Positions 34,101 through 43,640 of a DNA stretch of 48,500 bases are shown here, in pieces. The notes under the pieces are model-generated. The model worked only from the letters and a program-made list of their open reading frames with translations, did no database searches and was not told the origin of the DNA. Origin of the DNA: Adiantum capillus-veneris (taxonomy: Eukaryota; Streptophyta; Polypodiopsida; Polypodiales; Pteridaceae). Location: contig CM043950.1 in the NCBI GenBank assembly GCA_014529385.2, forward strand, positions 158,554,545 through 158,603,044, given 5' to 3'. Numbering within the stretch: position 1 is the stretch's first letter; each line of letters opens with the position of its first letter. Both the position numbers and the translations under genes were made by a program.

Positions 34101-34740
34101 AAGGTTCTTGCAAGGTCTCCGAGGTTCTCCCACAACCAGATGGCAAGTTGACAAAAGCCACCCACATGGGGCACAAATCCTTGAAGGCCTCTAGGGACTC
34201 AAAGACCGAGTTCCATGGTAAGAGGCACACTGGAGAGCAATTGAGGTACACCAGGCTTTTTACTAGGATCTTGTCAATCACCACCTAGTAGCAGTGAAGA
34301 ACCCTTTGTTCAGGTATTGGTTGTAATCAATCGTTCCGTCATGGCTAAGAACCGGACTAGAAATCCATCTAATGAGCTCTATATGTGAGGGTATTCTACC
34401 CATAAAGCCAAATACTAGAGACAAACCAGCCACCTTCGCCAGCTGCTTTTTGATCATCACTGGCAAGACCGCCACCATGCACACATTATCTACTTCAACC
34501 ACCTACGATCGACGTTTCTTTAGGGGTTGGAAGGCCGTCTCCCCAACTGTAGGGACTTGGTGAGATTCACCTCTCCTCACACCTTCCACAGTTCTCTTGA
34601 GGTGACCCTCTTGTAGAGCCTTGCCACTTTGGAGCTCAAGTCCATTAGCCCAGGAATTTGGGTCCCAAGTTGTTGGCCCCTGGTCGACCCTCAACTCCCG
34701 GCCACCGCCTCTGCGTACAAAGGCTTAGGTGTGTTCTCCA
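31120..34740 (-). mobile_element. Degenerate LINE, minus strand (ORF1, endonuclease, RT)
   Basis: It is read right to left and breaks often. ORF1 remnants (34694-33363) include a DUF4283-like segment (GLSLVFGFMGRIPSH.. at 34278-34502) and a CCHC knuckle CFKCNGFGHFVRDC (33851-34000). The endonuclease shows a GDF motif near 33325-33300 and SDHFSLKL near 33035. RT shows GWDGLMAEF near 32300, LDLDKSYDRISW near 31900, QGFPLAP near 31750, and FEDD in place of the FADD catalytic motif near 31590. The sequence after the thumb (31350-31130) matches 37848-38072 and 45463-45696. A deletion separates RT from that part near 31470. No 3' tail hairpin is seen at this end. Confidence 0.85.
33851..34540 (-). 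pseudogene. LINE ORF1 fragment: DUF4283-like domain and zinc knuckle
   Basis: Plant LINE ORF1 proteins usually pair a DUF4283 RNA-binding-like domain with a zinc knuckle; both are visible here across two frames. The order is KKQLAKVAGLSLVFGF, then RWISSPVLSHDG, then a PMWVAFVNLP segment, then CFKCNGFGHFVRDC. Frame changes at about 34280 and 34100 separate the parts. Confidence 0.7.
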
Positions 34741-35306
34741 TCACACTAGACCCATATCATCTTTGTCACCACTAGGGAATCTAGTGGGAATAGATGCCAA
34801 AGGTTAAGCACCCCAAATAGGTCAATTGAACGTTGAATTTGTAAAAGCGCTCAAGATAAACCCGCTTAATATAACTATATTATGCGTGTGAGTCAAAAAT
34901 GCTTAAGATAACTATAATAAGCGCTATAAAAATGAGAGTGTCGAAAGCTTTTGGCAAGGCTTTAGAGACAACCAAGATAAGAGAGAGCCATCACTCAACC
35001 AAAGCATGTCTTAGAGAGAGCCCTCACAGCCACACTGAGGTCAAATACCCACAACAAAACATAGGTGTAGCCCACCTCGGATGGGAGATGATGCCCATAC
35101 ACACACTGCTAGAGCCAAACAAAGTTTGCAAGGCGGGGAGCCAGAAGACTCACATTGTCCGATTAAGTGAAAACCCTACACCATCACTCATACTCTTCTT
35201 ACCTTATCAACTACACTCTCAATTCTACTCTTTACAAGCTTAAGCCAAATCATATGTTAATTATTGCCCTTGTAAAGGCCTTGCAATTTGCATCACCCCT
35301 AAGGTC
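34741..35306. other. No gene seen
   Basis: AT-rich DNA with no domain in any frame and no clear repeat partner inside the window, apart from GA-rich bits near 34975-35020. Confidence 0.5.
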
Positions 35307-35323
35307 TTTTTTTTTTTTTTTTT

Positions 35324-35354
<31 letters not shown>

Positions 35355-35358
35355 GGGG
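35307..35358. repeat. T27-G25 homopolymer pair
   Basis: 27 T followed directly by 25 G. The T run reads as the SINE poly-A tail on the other strand. Further long G runs occur at 35726-35745 and near 36071. Confidence 0.9.
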
Positions 35359-35523
35359 ATTTCAATAGTATATAACACACGGGATCTACTGTGTGGATCA
35401 TCAGTGGGAATCTCGAGGGGGGGGATGGGCGATCGAAAAAAAATAGGGTCCGAATGGGAACAAGGAATCTTGAACCCGGGACCTCCACCTTGGGAGCATG
35501 CTCACGAAACCAGCTTGCCTATG
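35307..35523 (-). mobile_element. SINE candidate, minus strand, with T27 tail complement
   Basis: On the minus strand the head holds an A-box-like TAGGCAAGCTGG (35510-35521) and, about 30 nt later, a B-box CCCGGGTTCAAG (35469-35480): the two internal Pol III promoter boxes of a tRNA-derived SINE. The far end is a run of 27 A on that strand (T27 at 35307-35333) next to a 25-base G/C run (35334-35358). TGCATCAC occurs at 35289-35296 and 35524-35531, a possible 8-bp target duplication. The length of about 217 bp is normal for a plant SINE. It encodes no protein. Confidence 0.6.
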
Positions 35524-35531
35524 TGCATCAC

Positions 35532-36570
35532 GTCTCTACAAAGGCAAACATAAAATTATAAATAAACTCGTACGTCCATTGTCCCTGTCCTGGTTTATAA
35601 AATTTGTCCTTGTTTACTTTTTGGAAATCTAATAACGTTGCGGCTCTAGTGACTCATGCTCGAAGTTCTTCATCGTGGATCCCATGGCTAGGGCTTCATT
35701 TAATACCCATTTTAGATAGTGTTGCGGGGGGGGGGGGGGGGGGGGCTCTGGATAGGTGTGTTTTCTCTTACCATGTAGCTTATGGCAACATAAGAATCTC
35801 AGACTCTTTAAGTGAGCTAGGGTTTTGTAGAGTGAACGATCTCTATTTCATACTGCCCATAAGGGTACATGAGAAGGAGGCTCCTAGGTGTGCCTATGAC
35901 AGGGCATGTAGCAAGAAGCTTTTGTTGGAGGTCGGCTTGCTTGGGGTGGCATAGAGTCCCTCCCACTCGGGTAGGCGGCCAAGCTACACAATCTGCATTG
36001 ACCTCACCCCTCTCTTGTTGGTACCCCGATCTTGGTGCTTGGGAGTGGCCTTCTCTTTGCCCTACTCTCCGGGGGGGGAGGGCAATTGGTTCACTATATA
36101 TCTTCCTTCGTGGGTCTTTCTCTCGAGTAGTAGATGATGGAGTCCCAAGTGGTAGCGGTTGGAGGACTTTGAAAGGGCATGGCAGCATTGATAGCTTGGT
36201 GTTTCGTCGGGGATTGGTTTGGTTCGGGTTCAACTCCATTCGGGTTTGGCTATGTCCTTCGTGGTGAAGATCTATTTAACTTCTAGCTCCTTTTTGGTGA
36301 ATGGTCCCTAGGTAGCTGGCGATGGATCGTTCAAGCTCCCCCCCCCCTCTTTCCAACAAAAAGCTTCAAGGTTTGTTGGGTTCGTGATGCTCAACCCAGT
36401 GGCTTGCCTCCTATAGCATCCAAGCAAGCTTATGGAGTCCTTCGGGCGCTTTTCAGGGGTGGCTCCCTATAAATCCAGTGTGTGTTGATTGTAGGGCTGG
36501 CGTTTACCTGTTGAACGACTAATGTCCTTGTCACGAGCAAGCCCCCCTTTGTAATTCTTTTTAATGATAT
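35532..36570. other. No gene seen; G-run-rich unassigned DNA
   Basis: G20 at 35726-35745, C10 near 36340, and a CCCCCCTTTGTAATTCTTTTTAATGATA-like stretch near 36541-36570 that resembles plant LINE 3' UTR ends. No domain was recognised in either strand. Confidence 0.45.
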
Positions 36571-36760
36571 TAGGAGTGTCCTAAGCTGAAGGCCAAAGAG
36601 GCTGCTCTCTCTAAGAAGCCTAAACATTGTGATATTGTGATGATAGCATTGGAAAATACTCAATTTTTCATGCTAAGGTTGTTGTCTACCTCGAATTCAA
36701 TTTTTCTTTTTCTACAATGATAAAACGATTCAATTCTTGATTATCAAAAGGATAGAATGT
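36571..36760 (+). pseudogene. Copia gag scrap similar to copia 1
   Basis: GTGTCCTAAGcTGAAGGCCA and the following AAGAGGCT match copia 1 at about 10358-10386 with one difference. That is the end of the gag zinc knuckle (SCPKLKAKEA). Similarity fades after about 30 bp, although an open lysine-rich frame continues to near 36700. It is too short to name an element. Confidence 0.4.
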
Positions 36761-37200
36761 GGCTTAGCGGACTAGTGCTCGAAAAAACTTTTTTTCAAAA
36801 GACTTGGAAAAACCTACATACGTGAAAATTTAGAGATAAATTGGCTATAATGGAAGGTTTTTATACTAAGTTCCTCTAAATTTTGAAGTTAAATGTCAAA
36901 ATTTGTTGGCGGGATAACTTGAGCAAGTTGACTCGTAAAAGCTAAACGATTGCATTTGTTTTATGGTGATGTAGTTTTCAAGGTGCTCACAATATTTATT
37001 AGGTTCCCACCATTTCAAGGAAAAAAAAATCTTACAAAATATTTAATTTTAAATACAAAAGTGAAGGGTGACGTGTAGTAGATGAAAAGCCCTAAGGTAA
37101 AGGGGCCAACTTAAGGCCACCTAAGAGGAAACACACACTCCAAAAAGCACTCTAAACAGAATCGAGTGCTTAGATGTTCAAAATGAAGATCGAGATCGTC
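36761..37200. other. No gene seen
   Basis: AT-rich, non-coding in all frames, with no repeat partner found in the window. Confidence 0.45.
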
Positions 37201-37229
37201 TCTACCAGCAATAAAAATCTGGAATCAAG

Positions 37230-37396
37230 TTGTATTTATACAGGCGAAGAACGCCCGCACAACATTTTTTATGTGTATAAAAAATGGGTATAAATAGGAA
37301 ACCAGAATGGGGGGGCATTTAGAGCCATTGTGCCAACAAAGCTTGAACCCAAGATCTAATGGCCACGATTGCAAGTTGGCTACATTGTCCACCCCA
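37230..37396 (-). mobile_element. Second SINE candidate head, minus strand
   Basis: On the minus strand the sequence starts GGGGTGGACAATG, has an A-box TAGCCAACTTGC (37371-37382) and a B-box GGGTTCAAGC (37341-37350) about 30 nt later, then TTGTTGGCACAATGGC. It differs from the candidate at 35307-35523. The 3' end and tail are not defined, so the left limit is approximate. Confidence 0.5.
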
Positions 37397-37559
37397 ACTT
37401 TCACCCATTTGTGTCTCACAATGGGTCCGAAAGTGCACAAAAAAACTGGCCTCGACAATCCTCCTAAAGGGCGGTGGTTTTTTATTGGCCCCTTTACCCT
37501 AAGGATCGGAAAGTCAAAAGATTTTATGTTTTCTATATAGAACGGAGAGGTTTGGTGCT

Positions 37560-39065
37560 AGCATGCTTCATTTTCTTCTTCTATAGTTCCTTGCTTTCCT
37601 TTTCTACCCTTTTGAATTTCATTGCACTCTTTATGTATGCATGGAGGCCTTTCTAATTTATTTATCTTGGAAGCCATTAGGAAACAACGCGAAATCCTCC
37701 ACGTCATGGCAATTGGCCTCTTGGGAGTCAGCCGCTCGGCCAATGGATCAAGGAGGCTTCAAAATTTTCAACCATGTGGCCCATGTAGAAGTTCGTTGCG
37801 CCAAATTTGTAGTCTCATTGGCTAAACAAGATCAAGCTTGAGCTATCATGATCAAAGATATGATAGAAGCAACTAAACTTGGTTCAAAAGGTGATAAGTG
37901 GAAAGGGGTAGAGGTTAATGAGAAACTATTAGCCCCGACGTGGTCTACCCTAAGTCTGGGGGCCATCTTAGGGGAACTAGTAAGGAAATGCAACAGAGCA
38001 ACGGGAGTCCTAGAGTGGGGGGAAGAAACCAGATACTTCAAGATTCCATTTTGCATCCCCGTCGCTTTCTAAAGTTGTAGATTCACCACAAAGTCCCTAT
38101 TGGATAGAAATAGGCAGGAAACTGAATAACAAAGGTCTGAATCGACTTGGGCACTTTTGGGATAGTGAGAGCAAGAGCTGGAAAACCATTGACCTTTTGG
38201 TAACCCAATTCCAACTTAATAATGGCTTGGAGGTTTTGATAGTCAACAAAGTGATGAAAGAGCTTGACAATGTAGTGATGTCAACCTGTGAATTGGAGTT
38301 TGAATGGAATGTTGGAGATGGCCCGGAAGCAGTCTCTTATGGAAACCCCATTCTAAAGGCCTATATCATACAATGATGCACAATAAGAATTGGTCTAGCC
38401 CCCTTAACAAGATATGGAAAAAACAATGGCTGGAGAAAGGGTACGAGCAAGTAATGGAGAACATCTCGAAGCCAAAGTTGTCGCATCACATGAAGGTATT
38501 TCTATGGAAGGTAATTTGGGGTGCTCTATCGACGAGGGTAAAGATACAAGAGAGATGGATTGGGACAGATCAATGCTTGGGGTGCATGTTGGCTAGTGAG
38601 CATCTGGCCCACCTATTCATGGAATGCCCAGCTATCAGAGGCCTTGCAAGGAAAATATGCAAGTGGGTCCAAAGGACATGGAAATTTGGTTTTTTCAAGA
38701 CTCATTTATTCCTTGGAGGTAAGAAGTTGGTAAGTTATACCCTCCTCATCAGCACTCAAATTGTCAGGTACTTCTTCTTCCATAATGTATGGCAGATAAG
38801 GAAACAATGTGTGTTTAAAGGAGTTCCTGAGGTGGCAAGCTTCACAGACATTATACAAGAAAGCAAAGTGCTAATATGGACGCTCGGGTGCAAGCAAAAC
38901 TCGGATGATTGGTCTAGGACTACCTATGCCTTGTTGTCAACAGACAGTAAGTAAAGCCTATAAATTTTGTTCACATTCTAGGGGTGATAGGCCTCATTGC
39001 GAGACGGTAAATATCTAGCTTGTAAACTTATGCACCTCAAGGCTCGATCCGAGCTTGAAGTCAGT
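37560..39065 (+). pseudogene. LINE 3' part: RT thumb, C-terminus, 3' UTR with hairpin 1
   Basis: It carries the RT thumb (about 37560-37830, ending GGFKIFNHVAHVEVRCAKFV), the NEKLLAPTWSTL..GELVRKCNRA block (37848-38072), and a long open zf-RVT-type C-terminus at 38304-38954 (HMKVFLWKVIWGALSTRVK, CLGCMLASEHLAHLFMECPA, KWVQRTWKFG, LFLGG). The 3' UTR includes the first hairpin CCTCAAGGCTCG..GAGCTTGAAG at 39035-39060. It ends at about 39065, where it is joined to another LINE fragment, so the terminal palindrome is missing. It is a 5'-truncated copy with a few stops. Confidence 0.85.
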
Positions 39066-39067
39066 TT

Positions 39068-39665
39068 TGGGAAGTCTTGCCTACTGGGACTAAGGTACGC
39101 GCTAGAGGGATCAACTCTGACACCTTCACTGGCTATAGGTCAGCCTCTAAAGACCCCTCCCATGTGTTTGACAAGTGCCCTACTTCGTGGGGGCTGGCCG
39201 CTAGGGTTTGCAAATGGGTAAGAAGGACTTGGAAGATCATCTTCTTTATGGATGACCTAATTTTGGGAGGGCGTGGAATCCAAAGCCAAGTCGTTTTGGT
39301 GTGCTCTCAATTTGCCACATTGTGCTACCTGAACCAAGTCTGGAATTCTAGGAACTGTCGATTTTGTTAGGGAAAACTTGATGTTGCTCAGTTTGATGAT
39401 ATTGTGCGTCTAAGCAGTGAGCTCATAAATGTGGTTGGAGCAAGAAGAGGGTCCACTCACAAGGATGAAGAGTGGATTCAAGCATTGAGCTTCTTAGAAC
39501 ACTCAAGAGTGAAGACGTATCAATTTGGGTTTTTTTTTTTTGTATACAAGCCTCTCCTAGAACGCCACCCCCCTCAAGGCACATGTAGTGCTTCAAGTTA
39601 ATTGTATTCTTTTCGAGATAATATAAACTCTCTGAACTCACAATTGTGAGTATGGCAAAAAAAAC
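39068..39665 (+). pseudogene. LINE 3' fragment with terminal palindrome
   Basis: It begins abruptly in the zf-RVT segment (GTKVRARGINSDTF.., then DPSHVFDKCPTSWG, KWVRRTWK, DLILGG), close to the fragment at 2019-2471 in sequence. A stop falls at 39367-39369, then the frame continues. The 3' UTR has the palindrome ACTCACAATTGTGAGT at 39636-39651 followed by TATGGCAAAAAAAAC, the family 3' end. Confidence 0.8.
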
Positions 39666-40985
39666 AATTGAAAGAATCACGGTGGCTTTTTAAAACAATT
39701 AGAACGTGATAAAATCATTAGGTTGAGTTTAAGTAGAATCAGTGTTCAAAAAAAGATTGCCTCAGCTTAACCTTGAACCGGTTGAAAATGGAGACTAGCT
39801 GGTTGCAAACCATGATAAAGGGAAGAAAAACTGGTGAAATATGTGAGAAAATAGTTCAAAAATTCTATAAACTTTAAATTTGTGCTAGTATTTCCGGTTC
39901 GTTTCTTTTTGGGGAGGAAACTCAATCGAAGGCCACTTAATAAAAGAGACTTTCCTTAATATTGACTAGAATTAAGTTATAGAATGTAAAAAAGGAAAGC
40001 CATGTGAGGATGTGAAATGAAATGTGAAATAAAAATATTCGTTAATAAGTGTGTGTGTCCATAGAATTTACTAAAATTATGCAAACAAAGTTCCACTTTA
40101 ATATATTAAAACATTAGATCGCAAGAAAAGTCGAAACGTGTTAGGATATGAAATGAAAAAGCAATAAAAAGATCCATTTACTATTTTAAAATTGAAATAA
40201 CATTTAATGCAAATCTCAATCATCATTGAAAACATTGAAAGTATGCTAACCAAACTCAACTCTAAGGCTCCTTTTAGAAAACTAAAAAAAAAAAAAAGGG
40301 AGAGGAAAAGAGTCACATTCTAATTAGACTCTTTACGCACAAGATAAAGGTTTTGTGTTAAAGGTCCTTTATTATTGAGGATCTCAATATCTTGTAGACG
40401 TTTGCATTTGCTTTTTCGCATGGAAAGTATTTCACGCTTACATTTCAATGACAATGATAGGTCAAGCCAAGATAGGGTAGACTTACACGATAGCATGAAA
40501 TTGACATGCATTATAAAACCACATCTCCAAGAGATCCTTCTTAGCCACCCCAAATGATTTGAAGAACCTAGCCCAGCCCTTTATATGTGGCTACATTTGC
40601 TAGATCCGAGCATATATTAATAACATAACATCAAAAAAAAAGTCAAAACTAGGCAGATTGATGTTTCCAAGCCGATTAAAATCACCTATCACCTAATTGC
40701 TCACTATGTTTTCACTTGTAGACATTTCTCCTACCTTTGGCAATATAGGTAGAACCATGATTATTGTTGTTTACATGGTGGTCTATTTAGGGATGCCGAT
40801 ATCAATGTTATGAGTTTTTCACATGCTAAAACATGCCTTAGAGAACAAAGAGAAAGGCGTACAAAATTTTGGATCCACTTTGTTAGTTTGTTAATGGGTC
40901 CCTTCATTGAAGAGCCTCTTGATCTCTTTTCAACCTTTTGTTTCATTTTAGTTTGTAAAAGATCTCGTGATGCAATACTGATGGC
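39666..40985. other. No gene seen; AT-rich
   Basis: A-runs near 40288 and 40633 and low-complexity AT stretches. Short frames (40320-40557, 40810-41004) have no recognisable domain. No repeat partner was found in the window. Confidence 0.5.
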
Positions 40986-41073
40986 TTCTTATTCAACATT
41001 TTGAGATAGCAATATCAGGAGATGGAAAACGATTGACCAATTGGATTTTCGATTTAATCTCAATGGGATGGAA

Positions 41074-41145
41074 AGACTAATGGTCATCAAAGTTCTCTAA
41101 AGATTGGACAGACTAATGGACATCAAAGTTCTGTAAAGATTGGAC
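41074..41145. repeat. 36-bp tandem duplication
   Basis: AGACTAATGGwCATCAAAGT and the following TTCTsTAAAGATTGGAC occur twice in a row (41074-41109, 41110-41145) with two differences. Confidence 0.9.
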
Positions 41146-41926
41146 AAATGTTGTATGATGGACCATGGTTTGTGAATCTAAGTTTGAGTGGAAAGCATGG
41201 CATCGGTACAAGAGTAGACAATCCTATAAACCAAAAACCAAGGATGTATATTTCAATCTAATGTCCTTGTTTGATTGGTTCTCCCCCCTTAACAAGCAAT
41301 GGGGAAACAATGGCCAGAGGCAAGATGGGTGGCGATTGCAAACAACATATGGACTCATAAATGGTTGCCAACGATAAAGATCTTTATTTGGAAGGTTTTA
41401 CGAGAGGCTTTGCCTTTTGGAGTAAAGATTCATGCGAGAGGGATTGGCCTTGATAGATGTCGGGCTCCAAAATGGCATGCGAGGACCTCCCTCACCTCTT
41501 CAAGGGTTGCTCGGCTATTACAAGCCTTGTAGGAAAAATCTGCAAGTGGGTGCAAAGGACCTGGGAAATATGGTTCTTCAAGAACGATTTGTTTTTGGAG
41601 GGCGGGTAATAAAAAGCAAAGTTCTGTTGGTCTGCACACAAACTATAAGATTCTCCTACTTTAAGCAAATTTGTCAAGCTAGAAAATTGTCAAGTTTTTG
41701 AGAATGCTACTACTATTGCTAGCTTCACAGAGATCCTTCAAGAAAGCAAGGATTTGATTGTAGCCTTTGGCAAAAGGAAGGACTCGATGAGTGGGTGTGG
41801 GTCACCATGCGTCCATGAGCTAGGATAATGGGTAGTAGGTTGCCTCTATATAAGGCCTAGGACTGTGTCGATGTAATATGATATCCCTCAAGGCTCGACA
41901 CAAGCTTGAGGCCTCTCTCCCGGGGC

Positions 41927-42179
41927 GTCCACTAGAAAATATGTAAGATAGCACGTGACAACAAAATAAGGGATTTATAATTAGGTACATTTACAAAAAC
42001 CTGTACTTACATAAAGGGTTTTTTAATCAAGAAAGTGAAAATTTCATACATAAGGGGTACGTTTTTCACAAAAATGCATACATAAGGGGATACATATAAT
42101 ACTTGAAAATATACAAGTAAAGGGATTATTTAAATACCTCTTGTTTGCACGTGTTATATGCAATTTTTACATAGTGGAC
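41927..42179. mobile_element. MITE-like insertion in a LINE 3' UTR (253 bp)
   Basis: The ends are GTCCACTA and TAGTGGAC. A second inverted pair, CACGTG at 41953-41958 and 42149-42154, lies at matching depth, followed by AACAA and TTGTTT. The terminal inverted repeats are thus long but imperfect (about 32 bp). It is AT-rich with no coding and has several ACATAAGGG-like internal repeats. It sits between two LINE hairpins that lie about 50 bp apart in the intact copy at 46624-46705. Flanks CTCCCGGGGCG and CTCCATGGCG could be a decayed 9-10 bp target duplication, which would suit a Mutator- or hAT-type source. Confidence 0.65.
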
Positions 42180-42295
42180 TCCATGGCGTCTCTCTAAACA
42201 TTTTTTTCTCAAAGAATACAATATATCCACTCACTATTGTGAGTTTTAGGAAAAAAAATGCTCTTGTAGGTATCCAAAAATTTTGACAATGTATG

Positions 42296-42338
42296 GAGGT
42301 AGAGAATCTTTTGAGAGGTAGAGAATCTTTTGAGAGGC
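42296..42338. repeat. 19-bp tandem duplication
   Basis: TAGAGAATCTTTTGAGAGG occurs twice in succession near the LINE start. Confidence 0.9.
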
Positions 42339-42887
42339 TACATAGGCATCATCATGATTATTGGTGTTTGCATGAGAAAGGAGGAGAAACAAATGGAGGG
42401 CATAGTAGTGGCATGTGGAGTGGAGGGAAAAGAAGCTATGATGTGTGATAATGATGCTTCCCAACTAACTACGGGCGAGAAGTCCTTGGAAAAGAAAAAC
42501 CTCACAATGCAAAGTCTTGAAGGCCCATGCAAGGATAATTTGATTATCTTTCATGCTTTGTCACCTAAACCTATGGTTGTTTTAACTGCTTTGGCTATTC
42601 AATTCCCAAAACTAAAGATGTTCAAAAGGGAGAAGTCAGTGGAAAGGGAATCCACATCATGGAAGGCTGCTTAGAACATTCAAGGGGAAAGCCACCTCTC
42701 AACCCCCTATCGCTCAATCGAAGATGGAGATTGGTGCCCTTCAACTTCACATTCCCTTTGAGGCGTTGGAGGGGACCGAACACCGGGCTACAGGAGAGCC
42801 TTTTGACTCTCCTAGAGTCAGTGATGCAGAAACAAGGTGTGGGTTAAATGTGGAGCAATTCGTCTCTCTTTTCCAATGATGAAAACT

Positions 42888-43640
42888 CTGTCTATACAAT
42901 CATGGAATGTGAAAGCTTTGAAGACCCGAAAGAAGCATGCCCTCTTTTGGAAATAAGTAAGGAGGGACAAGGATGTCAAATGTTGGACCATACAAGAGCA
43001 CCATCTAGATGCTCGCAACAAAAGGAAACAGGCTATGGGGTCTAAGTTAGCATTTTACGGAGAGGGAGTGGACGGATTGAGTGGCATCCACTCTATTGTT
43101 GACAAGGACCTAGAGCCCAAGGTGGTCCTCAACCACCCCTCCTGGGAGAGTCTTAGGAGTGAGAGTTATCTGGGCTTATCAACCTATCACCATAGTGAAC
43201 ATCTATGGTCCCTGTAATGCCAAGGATAGGGCCAAATTGTGGATGCATCTTAGGGACTTCCCTTTAGAAGGTGAGTGGATTTTGATAGGAGACTTTATCA
43301 TGGTGGAGAAGATCAAGGACAGATCGGACTCCGGCCATCTGTTGACAGGCTCTGAAAAAAGTAAATGGCTTGGGCTTTGTAAGAAATGGGCTTTGATGGA
43401 CGTGTGGGAGTTGGGTCCGTGGAACAATATGTTGGGCTTCACATACACAAGCCTCTAGTATGCCGGCACGGCATCTCAGTTGCTCAAGAGATGCTACTGC
43501 TCTCACCAAGCTGATTCGATCCTGCCACTACTTGAGACGAAGGTGCTGACAATGAAGAGCCTCTCAGAACATCTTCCCTTACACCTGGAATTGAGGAAAT
43601 CCAAAGGGGACAAAGACACCCCCAGTGGGAGTAAGAAGTT
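42888..43640 (+). pseudogene. LINE endonuclease domain remnant
   Basis: It opens with IQSWNVKALK (usually LSWNxRGL) near 42893, then a VIWAYQPITIVNIYGP stretch near 43159-43220. EGEWILIGDFIMVE follows at 43270-43310, where the catalytic GDFN has become GDFI. A WNNMLGFTYTS segment follows near 43420. Three frame changes separate these pieces. The family (APE-like endonuclease/exonuclease/phosphatase) nicks target DNA for target-primed reverse transcription; this copy cannot. Confidence 0.8.

Larger units (their letters stand above)
40990..42258 (+). pseudogene. LINE 3' part carrying a MITE-like insertion
   Basis: From about 40990 it aligns to the LINE C-terminal region near 38160-38950: DxxSxWKTIDQL-like start, FEWKAW, then PLNKQW, IFIWKVLREALPFGVKIHARG and KWVQRTW-like pieces in shifting frames. 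Hairpin 1 is at 41886-41911. The terminal palindrome ACTCACTATTGTGAGT is at 42229-42244, followed by A-rich sequence. A 253-bp insert (41927-42179) separates the two hairpins. A 36-bp tandem duplication sits at 41074-41145. Confidence 0.8.

Noticed and set aside
35167-35553. Frame with poly-Phe and poly-Gly
   Set aside because: It is created by the T27-G25 homopolymer of the SINE tail.
36541-36570. LINE 3' end (CCCCCTTTGTAATTCTTTTTAAT-like)
   Set aside because: It resembles plant LINE tails from general knowledge, but no LINE coding sequence is recognisable upstream. It was not listed as an element.
43203-43509. Minus-strand frames overlapping the LINE endonuclease
   Set aside because: They are complementary shadows of the plus-strand endonuclease remnant and have no domain of their own.
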